Source: Sulfidibacterium sp964549335
GTDB lineage: Bacteria; Bacteroidota; Bacteroidia; Bacteroidales; F082
Direction: 5' to 3'
Assembly (NCBI GenBank): GCA_964549335.1
Contig: CAZJUQ010000054.1
Coordinates: forward strand, 1 to 64,000
DNA length: 64,000 nt
Shown here: positions 37,974-44,604 of the stretch, one piece after another
Numbering within the stretch: the stretch's first letter is position 1
How the letters are laid out: every line of letters begins with the position of its first letter
The notes under the pieces: model-generated
Told to the model about the DNA's origin: nothing
What the model saw: the letters and a program-made list of their open reading frames with translations, nothing else
The model's database searches: none
Translations under genes and position numbers: made by a program

Positions 37974-38477
37974 ATGAACAAAAAATCAGCTGACATAACT
38001 TTAAAGGATGTATTGGACATTCAGAAAAAATGGGGCGAAGGAATAATACGCATAGGTAAAGTCTATGTCGAAAACGGCAATTACGGAAAGGAGGCTGAGG
38101 ATTTTATCGATAGTTTGTACGGATACGACCTCGGTGAGGTACTCTTTAAACCCACACTGGCATCCGAAAAACAGTTCCGTACCACAAAAGAGGGAGCGCT
38201 TTCGTACTTTGTGGGAAACAATTCCGGCTTTCCCGAAGATGTGGGTTTTGCCTTAAAACCCTGGCAAAATGTAAGGTGGGAAAACAGGGGAATAAAAACA
38301 ATAGGCAATATGGCAATTGCCATGGGAAACTATTATTTTTTACCTGCCAACGGTAACATGGAGATTAAGGTGGAATTTACATTTGCATATACAAAAGACG
38401 AAAACGGCAATTTACGGATTATTATGCATGGTTCGCATGTTCCGTACGGTTCAACGCGAAACTCATTAAAACCGTAA
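37974..38477 (+). CDS. NTF2/SnoaL-like family protein
   Basis: A 167-residue cytoplasmic protein. DIQKKWGEGIIRIGKVYVEN, then VLFKPTLASEKQFRTTKEGAL, SYFVGNNSGFPEDVGFALKP and MAIAMGNYYF match a small family with an NTF2/SnoaL-like fold. Relatives in proteobacterial databases often carry the label 'phosphoribosyl-AMP cyclohydrolase', which the sequence does not support: there are no HisI cysteine/histidine metal motifs. Substrate and role are unknown. The ATG at 37974 is preferred because the extra 33 codons upstream overlap the promoter and do not look like protein. Confidence 0.65.
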   Translation: MNKKSADITLKDVLDIQKKWGEGIIRIGKVYVENGNYGKEAEDFIDSLYGYDLGEVLFKPTLASEKQFRTTKEGALSYFVGNNSGFPEDVGFALKPWQNVRWENRGIKTIGNMAIAMGNYYFLPANGNMEIKVEFTFAYTKDENGNLRIIMHGSHVPYGSTRNSLKP

Positions 38478-38516
38478 TTCGACATACCGGCCGGTAATTG
38501 CAAGCAATCCTGACAC

Positions 38517-38544
38517 AAAAAAAAACTCCGCCCTAAAGCGGAGT
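38517..38544 (-). terminator. Rho-independent terminator of rplS
   Basis: On the minus strand ACTCCGC-TTTAGG-GCGGAGT is followed by nine T. The stem lies 31 bp after the rplS stop codon. Confidence 0.9.
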
Positions 38545-38574
38545 ATTGATAATATCTTGGAACAAAGAAAAATA

Positions 38575-38928
38575 TTAACGTCTTTTTTCTTTGATACGTG
38601 CTTTTTTCCCGCGAAGATTTCTGAAATAGAAAATACGTGCCCGGCGAACCACTCCCACTTTGTTAACTTCAATTTCTTCAATAAAAGGTGACGAAACGGG
38701 GAAAATACGCTCAACACCTACATTGCCCGAAATTTTTCTTACCGTAAAAGTAGCTGTGGGACCGCTGCCCGAACGCTGTAATACAACACCTTGAAATTTT
38801 TGCAAACGCTCTTTGTTGCCCTCTTTTATTTTATATGTAACGGTAATGGTATCTCCTGCCTTAAATTCGGGGAATTTTTTTACCTCTACTGTTTCTTCAA
38901 CGTATTGAATTAAATCCTTCTTGCTCAT
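38575..38928 (-). CDS. rplS: 50S ribosomal protein L19
   Basis: L19 lies at the 30S-50S interface. The start is set at ATG 38928, giving 117 residues, the normal length (MSKKDLIQYVEETVEVKKFP). Typical segments are GDTITVTYKIKEGNKERLQ, FQGVVLQRSGSG and VERIFPVSSPFIEEIEV. An in-frame ATG at 38994 would add 22 residues not seen in L19. It stands alone with its own terminator; the usual rpsP-rimM-trmD neighbours are absent, as is common in Bacteroidota. Confidence 0.95.
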   Translation of the reverse strand: MSKKDLIQYVEETVEVKKFPEFKAGDTITVTYKIKEGNKERLQKFQGVVLQRSGSGPTATFTVRKISGNVGVERIFPVSSPFIEEIEVNKVGVVRRARIFYFRNLRGKKARIKEKRR

Positions 38929-39164
38929 TTTATTACGCTTTTGTGTGTTCTTAGAAAAATGAGTGCAAATATACAGCCTTTTATTTAATTGCAAATTTTT
39001 TATTTAATTTATTTTTAAACTTTATTATATTTTGCCGCATATAGCTAAACTCCAGTCCGTTAACATTTGCAAAAAAGGAGGGTGAGATAAAAGGAATATC
39101 AGCTCCTTTAATATTTTTTAACCACGCTTTTCAAAATTAAATAAATTTTCAACTGTTAAATAAT

Positions 39165-39172
39165 TACTTTTG
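39165..39172 (+). promoter_or_regulatory. -7 promoter element for the S41 protease gene
   Basis: TACTTTTG fits the Bacteroidota TAnnTTTG element and lies 28 bp before the ATG at 39201. Confidence 0.5.
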
Positions 39173-39200
39173 ACAAAATTTTTCAAACAAAACATTAAAC

Positions 39201-40820
39201 ATGAAACGTTTTATCATAACCGGACTTATTATAAGCTGTATATTTTTTGCAGGTGCAGTAAAAGCCCAATACCGTTCCCTCAACTACAAACCGATGGAAT
39301 CGAACAAAACCACTAAAAAATACTCCACACTGCTTTACTTGATAAATAATTTTTATGTTGACACTCTTGACATGCCTGAACTGGTGGAAAAAGCAATAGT
39401 AGCAACCCTTAAAGATTTAGACCCGCATTCGGCATACATTCCCAAAAAAGATGTTGAAAGAACCGAAGAGCCTCTGAAAGGAAGTTTCGAAGGAATAGGA
39501 ATAACCTTCCAATTGTACCACGATACCATTTTGGTGATATCACCCATTCCGGGAGGACCATCAGACAAAGTGGGTATAATGGCAGGAGACAAAATAATAA
39601 AGGTTGACGGCGAAGATGCTTTCGGCAAAAAGATAACCAACAAATGGGTAATGGACCATTTGCGCGGCAAAAAAGGGACAAAAGTCAATGTTTCGATATA
39701 TAGAAAAGGTGTAAAAGGTTTGTTGGATTTTACCATTATCAGAGACAAAATACCGTTGAACAGTCTTGACGCAGCTTTTATGCTCGACAAAAGTACGGGA
39801 TATATAAAATTGAACCGTTTTGCAAAACAATCGAAAAGGGAATTCGATAAAGCATTCGACAGTTTGCAACGCATGGGACTGAAAAACCTCGTCTTCGATT
39901 TACGCGGAAATTCGGGAGGGTATTTGGGTACAGCCATGCAGATAGCTGATGAATTTTTGTCCGACGGCAAACTTATTGTCTATACGCAAGGTATCCACTC
40001 GCCACGCCAAGACCTCAACGCTACTTCCGAAGGCAATTTCGAACACGGCAAACTTATAGTGTTGATTAACGAAGGGTCGGCATCGGCAAGCGAAATCGTT
40101 TCGGGTGCCATGAAAGACTGGGACAGGGCAATATTAATAGGAAGACGAACATTCGGCAAAGGATTGGTACAACGTCCTTTCCGCCTTCCCGACGGTTCGG
40201 TGGTGCGACTCACAACAGCACGCTATTATACACCTTCGGGACGCTGCATACAAAAACCATACGACAAAGGGGTGGACGAATATTATAAAGATTTTGCCGA
40301 ACGTATGAAACACGGCGAACTTATACACCCCGACAGTATCCATTTCCCCGACTCCTTAAAATACAAAACGGCACACGGTCGTACTGTGTACGGAGGAGGA
40401 GGTATTATGCCCGATATTTTTATCCCATGGGACTCCACAAGGTACAGCGAACTATATTCACAACTTATCAGAAAAGGTGTTTTCAACGATTTTGTTAACG
40501 ATTTTCTCGACAATAACAGAAAAAAACTTTTGAAAAAATATAATTCGTTCGAAAGTTTTAACAAATCGTTTGTAATAGACGACAAAAACTATAACATCTT
40601 CTTAGATAAAGCAAAAAACAAACTGAAAGATTTTAATGCGGAAAAGATTAATAACGAAACCGCTTTTATCAAACTTCAACTCAAAGCGCTTTTGGCTCGA
40701 AATCTGTACAACCAAAATGCTTATTACCAAACCATTTCGGGAATGGACGACGCAATACAAAAGGCTTTAAAGGTGTTGAAAACGGATGACTATTTCAAAA
40801 AATTGAAAATAGACTATTAA
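39201..40820 (+). CDS. S41 family C-terminal processing peptidase
   Basis: A 539-residue periplasmic protease with a signal peptide (FIITGLIISCIFFAGAVKA), an N-terminal helical part, a PDZ domain at about 85-175 (GSFEGIGITFQ, IPGGPSDKVGIMAGDKII) and the S41 core. The Ser-Lys catalytic dyad is S295 in NEGSASASEI and K320 in RTFGKGLVQ. A C-terminal helical extension of about 150 residues follows (FNDFVNDFLDNN onward), as in the Bacteroidota CtpA type. Such proteases trim or degrade periplasmic proteins and peptidoglycan hydrolases. It is convergent with nusB, 9 bp apart. Confidence 0.92.
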   Translation: MKRFIITGLIISCIFFAGAVKAQYRSLNYKPMESNKTTKKYSTLLYLINNFYVDTLDMPELVEKAIVATLKDLDPHSAYIPKKDVERTEEPLKGSFEGIGITFQLYHDTILVISPIPGGPSDKVGIMAGDKIIKVDGEDAFGKKITNKWVMDHLRGKKGTKVNVSIYRKGVKGLLDFTIIRDKIPLNSLDAAFMLDKSTGYIKLNRFAKQSKREFDKAFDSLQRMGLKNLVFDLRGNSGGYLGTAMQIADEFLSDGKLIVYTQGIHSPRQDLNATSEGNFEHGKLIVLINEGSASASEIVSGAMKDWDRAILIGRRTFGKGLVQRPFRLPDGSVVRLTTARYYTPSGRCIQKPYDKGVDEYYKDFAERMKHGELIHPDSIHFPDSLKYKTAHGRTVYGGGGIMPDIFIPWDSTRYSELYSQLIRKGVFNDFVNDFLDNNRKKLLKKYNSFESFNKSFVIDDKNYNIFLDKAKNKLKDFNAEKINNETAFIKLQLKALLARNLYNQNAYYQTISGMDDAIQKALKVLKTDDYFKKLKIDY

Positions 40821-40829
40821 AGTCTTATA

Positions 40830-41795
40830 TCAACCTATAAGTCCCCTACCCGATTTTTTGATTTTACCGCTCTCGCGAAATTCGTATATCAATCTGTCGA
40901 GTACGCCGTTTACAAATATTTTGCTTTTTGGTGTGCTGAAAAATTTGGAAAGCTCAATATATTCGTTCAAAGTGACTTTTACAGGAATTGTCTCCATTTC
41001 GGTAAATTCCACAATAGCCATCTTTAGCAATATCAAATCCGAAAGAGGAATTCGTTCGTAATCCCAATTATGAGTCTTACGTTTTAATATTCCGGTGGTC
41101 TCTTCGTCGGTGGTTATGGTCTCTCTGAACAACTTTATCAAAAACTTTTCGTCGGAATCTTTATTGTCGTCTCCGGCGGTAGTTTTGAAAATGCCGGGAA
41201 GCTTTGAATTTTCATTAAAATCGTGTGAAAACGAATCGAGAAACTTAATTAACAAAACCGTAACCAAATCGTAACCATCGGTATAATAAACACTCTTTTC
41301 TTCGTAAAAAAAGCGCAACAACTCAAAATCACTCATCAACCGGTCAACCGATTTAATTAAAAACCGTTTATCCTCCTCCAACGAACGGCTGCCCGATTCC
41401 ATATACTCTTTATAAAACTTTGCCCCTTGCAATTGTTTATAAAACTTTCTTATCATCTCTTGCTGTTCACCCCAATTTACCTTGTAAAGACCTGCCTTTT
41501 TACGATAATCGATATTTTTTTCCAAAATATTTAAAACCCTGTTCTCAACAAACTTCAGGTTAGGATTTAAGTCTTCCTCGGTAGGATAAAACTTCTTCTT
41601 GTTTTCTTCCATCCGCATCAAAGCAAAATCTTTTACCTCTATCAAAAACGAAAGCTGATAAATAAACAACTCGTACAGTTTGTTTACACTAAGTAAAAGT
41701 TGTTTTTCGGCTTTGGCAAGGTCGTTTGAATTTCCGGAATACCAGGCGTACAGTGCCTGAAATGCTTTTATGCGAAGGTGTCGGCGATATAACAT
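40830..41795 (-). CDS. nusB: Transcription antitermination factor NusB, long Bacteroidota form
   Basis: NusB binds boxA RNA with NusE/S10 and promotes rRNA antitermination. The protein has 321 residues, about twice the usual length. The N-terminus has RRHLRIKAFQALYAW, and the canonical NusB C-terminal part appears late (IPLSDLILLKMAIVEF, VKVTLNEYIELSKFFSTPKS, then VNGVLDRLIYEF). The central insertion is helical and charged; long NusB proteins are usual in this phylum. It is divergent from the Fe-S ATPase operon, with 134 bp between starts. Confidence 0.9.
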   Translation of the reverse strand: MLYRRHLRIKAFQALYAWYSGNSNDLAKAEKQLLLSVNKLYELFIYQLSFLIEVKDFALMRMEENKKKFYPTEEDLNPNLKFVENRVLNILEKNIDYRKKAGLYKVNWGEQQEMIRKFYKQLQGAKFYKEYMESGSRSLEEDKRFLIKSVDRLMSDFELLRFFYEEKSVYYTDGYDLVTVLLIKFLDSFSHDFNENSKLPGIFKTTAGDDNKDSDEKFLIKLFRETITTDEETTGILKRKTHNWDYERIPLSDLILLKMAIVEFTEMETIPVKVTLNEYIELSKFFSTPKSKIFVNGVLDRLIYEFRESGKIKKSGRGLIG

Positions 41796-41882
41796 ATTGT
41801 TCTCTATCTTTCTTCTATGAACTTTTTGGAATTTTGAAAGCGCAAAAATAGAAAAATTTGTTTGTTTATTCCTTTTTTCATC

Positions 41883-41890
41883 TATTTTTG
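41883..41890 (+). promoter_or_regulatory. -7 promoter element of the Fe-S ATPase operon
   Basis: TATTTTTG fits TAnnTTTG and lies 39 bp before the ATG at 41930. The palindrome at 41896-41909 follows directly, so it covers the expected transcription start. Confidence 0.55.
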
Positions 41891-41895
41891 CATTC

Positions 41896-41909
41896 TGAAC
41901 ATATGTTCA
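41896..41909. promoter_or_regulatory. Palindromic operator candidate TGAACATATGTTCA
   Basis: A perfect 14-bp palindrome sits 5 bp after the -7 element and 20 bp before the first ATPase start. The 12-bp core GAACATATGTTC recurs at 56703-56714 in the core promoter of the zinc-ribbon gene. Its place over the transcription start suits a repressor. The binding protein is unknown. Confidence 0.65.
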
Positions 41910-41929
41910 TATAATAAAAAAACGAAACC

Positions 41930-42811
41930 ATGCAAATAGCAATAGCAAGCGGAAAAGGGGGAACCGGAAAAACAACGGTGGCGGTAAATCTTGCAAAATT
42001 TATTGCCGCAGAACTCGAAAACGGTTCGACAAAGATATTGCTTGCCGATATGGATGTGGAAGAGCCCAACTCCGGATTGTTTCTCAAAGGCGAGCTATTG
42101 AGTTCGGAAATAAAATACAGAATGGTACCCGATTGGGACGAAAAAAAGTGCACTTTCTGTAAAAGATGTGCCAATGTTTGCGAATTTAATGCTTTGGCAT
42201 ATCTCGGTATCAGTGTCATGATTTTTCCTGAATTATGTCACTCGTGTTATGCATGTTCCGAATTGTGCCCCGAAGATGCTTTGCCGATGGTTCCCGTCAG
42301 AATGGGAGAGATGAAAGAGTATAAAATAGGGAAAAATCTTTTCTTTCTTGAGAGCCGTTTGGATATTGGAGTGGAACAAGCCACTCCTCTTATAGAACAA
42401 ACACGAAAATTTATCAAAAACCACTTCGGCCGGAACTGGATATCCATAATCGACTCGCCCCCCGGCACTTCTTGCCCTGTTATGGAAGCGGTAAAAGACG
42501 CCGGTTTGGTATTGCTTGTAACCGAACCCACGCCTTTCGGCTTGCACGACCTGAAACTTGCCGTGGAAACAATGCGCGAACTGAACAAAAAAATTGCAGT
42601 GGTAATAAACAAATACGGTATTGGCAACGACGAGGTGGAACAATATTGCCAACGGGAAAATATAAAGGTAGCGGCAAAAATTCCCAATCTTAAGGAGGCT
42701 GCGGGACTATATTCGAAAGGAAGTGTATTGATAGACAAACTGCCTGAAATAAAAAGAGAGATTGAGAACATTTACACTTACATTTTAGAAATTGGGGAGG
42801 AAAAACAATGA
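41930..42811 (+). CDS. MinD/Mrp-type P-loop ATPase with two inserted [4Fe-4S] sites, first of pair
   Basis: A 293-residue SIMIBI-class ATPase. The deviant Walker A SGKGGTGKTT lies at 7-16 and DSPPGTSCPV is the switch II-like segment. Between them is a ferredoxin insert with two CxxCxxCxxxC sets: Cys 74, 77, 80, 84 and Cys 103, 106, 109, 113. Such pairs occur in anaerobes and archaea beside NifX/NifB-like proteins; in Desulfovibrio related ATPases belong to the ORP complex. It may act as an Fe-S carrier or assembly ATPase. The stop overlaps the next start (ATGA, 42808-42811), so both subunits are made together. Confidence 0.88.
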   Translation: MQIAIASGKGGTGKTTVAVNLAKFIAAELENGSTKILLADMDVEEPNSGLFLKGELLSSEIKYRMVPDWDEKKCTFCKRCANVCEFNALAYLGISVMIFPELCHSCYACSELCPEDALPMVPVRMGEMKEYKIGKNLFFLESRLDIGVEQATPLIEQTRKFIKNHFGRNWISIIDSPPGTSCPVMEAVKDAGLVLLVTEPTPFGLHDLKLAVETMRELNKKIAVVINKYGIGNDEVEQYCQRENIKVAAKIPNLKEAAGLYSKGSVLIDKLPEIKREIENIYTYILEIGEEKQ

Positions 42812-43692
42812 AAGAGATAGTAATACTTTCGGGGAAAGGTGGTACCGGAAAGACCTCGATTACAGCATCTTTTGCGGCACTCGAAGCCGGCAAATCGGTA
42901 ATTGCCGATTGCGATGTGGACGCTGCCGATATGCATCTTTTAACAGCACCCGAAATTCAATATCAAGAAGATTTTTACAGTGGTAAAACAGCTTTTATTA
43001 ATACCAAAGGATGCACTCACTGTTTTAAATGTATAAAAGTTTGCCGTTTTGATGCAATTTCGGTAATAAACGGCGACTTCATTGTCGACCCGCTTGAATG
43101 CGAGGGGTGCAGTTACTGTTTTCATGTTTGTCCCACCCGCACAATTGAGATGAAAAACCGCTTGTCGGGAAAGTTTTTCATATCAAAAACAAGGTTCGGC
43201 AATACACTTGTACATGCCCGCCTTGGAATTGCAGCCGACAACTCGGGAAAACTCGTTACAAAAGTGCGCGAAGAGGCAAAAAAAATAGCAACGGAACAAA
43301 ATGCCGAATACATACTCGTGGACGCTTCGCCGGGAATAGGTTGTCCGGTGGTGGCATCACTGACAGGAGCACATTTTGTGGTTCTTATTACAGAACCCAC
43401 AGTCTCGGGATTACACGACCTGAAAAGAGTGTACGAACTGGTTGCAAAACTTAAAATTAATGCGGGATGCATTATTAACAAATACGATATTAATGCCGGC
43501 ATGTCGGAACAAATTGTAAAATTCCTTGAAGAAAACAAAATACCTTTAATTGCCAAATTCCCCTATAATATCAATTTCACAAAAGCAATAACCATAGGAA
43601 AAACCGTTGTGGAGTACGACGACGGCGAAATAAAACAACTACTGGTGAAAAGTTGGGAAAAAGTAAAAGAAACCATTAAAAACAACGACTAA
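42808..43692 (+). CDS. MinD/Mrp-type P-loop ATPase with two inserted [4Fe-4S] sites, second of pair
   Basis: A 294-residue paralog of the preceding gene with the same plan: Walker A SGKGGTGKTS at 8-17, Cys 69, 72, 75, 79 and Cys 98, 101, 104, 108 in the ferredoxin insert, and DASPGIGCPV. The two proteins probably form a heterodimer with four [4Fe-4S] clusters. A 4-bp overlap couples translation. Both are controlled from the promoter and palindrome upstream of 41930. No CPxC C-terminal Mrp motif is seen, so they are not ordinary Mrp/ApbC scaffolds. Confidence 0.88.
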   Translation: MKEIVILSGKGGTGKTSITASFAALEAGKSVIADCDVDAADMHLLTAPEIQYQEDFYSGKTAFINTKGCTHCFKCIKVCRFDAISVINGDFIVDPLECEGCSYCFHVCPTRTIEMKNRLSGKFFISKTRFGNTLVHARLGIAADNSGKLVTKVREEAKKIATEQNAEYILVDASPGIGCPVVASLTGAHFVVLITEPTVSGLHDLKRVYELVAKLKINAGCIINKYDINAGMSEQIVKFLEENKIPLIAKFPYNINFTKAITIGKTVVEYDDGEIKQLLVKSWEKVKETIKNND

Positions 43693-43989
43693 CGGAACAA
43701 ATTAATATTTGTTTCAGAATAGATATGTTTATGGTCCCTTTCAGGATACCGATTTTAATATCTCCTCAACCGGAAACAGCCTTCAAAACATAGCGGCCGT
43801 GAAAAATATTATCCCTGAAACATCAAAAGCAATACGAAGACAGGAAAATTTTCACATCAAAATTGTATCATAATAACGGCTCATTTATGTTACCGTATCA
43901 AGCCTTTCACGGCAGAATGCATACAATAAATACCTGCCACCAATTATATTTTAATACTACAACATCATAGCATATAAAAACAAATCAAC

Positions 43990-44010
43990 ATTACAGGTAC
44001 TCTCTGTAAT
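43990..44010. promoter_or_regulatory. Inverted repeat ATTACAG-7-CTGTAAT
   Basis: Seven-base perfect arms with a 7-bp spacer, about 55 bp upstream of the -7 element of the Rrf2 gene. It could be an activator site or a small hairpin; there is no following T run, so a terminator for the ATPase operon is unlikely. Confidence 0.4.
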
Positions 44011-44061
44011 ACTGATAATTAAAAAATATTATCATAAATGTTACGGGTTTAAAAAAATTTA

Positions 44062-44069
44062 TATATTTG
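44062..44069 (+). promoter_or_regulatory. -7 promoter element of the Rrf2 gene
   Basis: TATATTTG fits TAnnTTTG and lies 28 bp before the ATG at 44098. A short inverted repeat at 44075-44092 follows it. Confidence 0.5.
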
Positions 44070-44074
44070 CAATC

Positions 44075-44092
44075 TACTACATTAAGATAGTA
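44075..44092. promoter_or_regulatory. Possible autoregulatory operator of the Rrf2 gene
   Basis: TACTA-CATTAAGA-TAGTA is an inverted repeat with 5-bp arms placed between the -7 element and the start codon. Rrf2 regulators commonly repress their own genes from such a site. I saw no second copy in the 93 bp before norZ. Confidence 0.35.
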
Positions 44093-44097
44093 TTTAA

Positions 44098-44511
44098 ATG
44101 AAACTTTCCAAAACAGCGGAATATGCCTTGCGCATTTTGAGTTTTATGATAAACTCGGATATGCAGGTTTTTTCCGCCCGTTATCTTGCCGGAGAGTTGA
44201 ATATTCCCGACAAATACCTTCGCCGGTTAATGACCGACATGGCAAAAAAGGGTTTTATAAAAAGTATTCAGGGACGTGAAGGCGGCTATGTATTCGGAAA
44301 AAATGCCAACAATATCCACCTTGCTGAAATTATTGACGCCGTTGAAGGAATGGAGAAATATACAGGTTGCTTTCTCGGATTTGACGACTGCAGCGATAAA
44401 AATCCATGCAGTTTGCACGAGGCTTATGCCCCTATCCGCGAACAGATGCTTAATCTTTTGAACACCATGACAGTTTCGGATTTAAAAAACAAGAAAATCA
44501 AAAAATTTTGA
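44098..44511 (+). CDS. Rrf2 family regulator with a three-cysteine Fe-S site (NsrR/IscR-like)
   Basis: A 137-residue winged-helix regulator. The N-terminal MKLSKTAEYALRILSFM and LNIPDKYLRRLMTDMAKKGF are typical of Rrf2. Cys91, Cys98 and Cys104 (GCFLGFDDC, NPCSLHE) form a CX6CX5C pattern close to that of NsrR and IscR, so a [2Fe-2S] or [4Fe-4S] cluster is likely. It lies 93 bp upstream of a nitric oxide reductase on the same strand. An NO-sensing repressor of norZ is therefore the best reading, similar to NsrR, but this is inferred from position and cysteines. Confidence 0.85.
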   Translation: MKLSKTAEYALRILSFMINSDMQVFSARYLAGELNIPDKYLRRLMTDMAKKGFIKSIQGREGGYVFGKNANNIHLAEIIDAVEGMEKYTGCFLGFDDCSDKNPCSLHEAYAPIREQMLNLLNTMTVSDLKNKKIKKF

Positions 44512-44604
44512 TATACCGTTTAAAAAGGCAAAACGATGAAAAAAAAGTGTATTGACTCAAATAAATAAAATCAATCTGTTTTTTTTAATTAAAATTTTAA
44601 TTCT

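Larger units (their letters stand above)
43693..44097. other. Intergenic region of 405 bp before the Rrf2 gene
   Basis: No convincing gene is present. A forward frame from about 43714 to 43881 is open but has no good start and no family resemblance. The right part is AT-rich and holds an inverted repeat (43990-44010) and the Rrf2 promoter region with another inverted repeat (44075-44092). Confidence 0.6.

Noticed and set aside
37974..38477. Annotation as phosphoribosyl-AMP cyclohydrolase (HisI)
   Set aside because: The metal-binding Cys/His motifs of HisI are absent and no his genes are near; the label appears to be a database carry-over.
43714..43881. Open forward frame of about 55 codons between the ATPase pair and the Rrf2 gene
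   Set aside because: No proper start codon or ribosome site, no family resemblance; probably chance in AT-rich DNA.
44545..44575. TTGA...TCAA half sites before norZ as an FNR/Crp-type box
   Set aside because: Spacing is wrong for the usual 14- to 16-bp site and the sequence is very AT-rich, so the match is weak.
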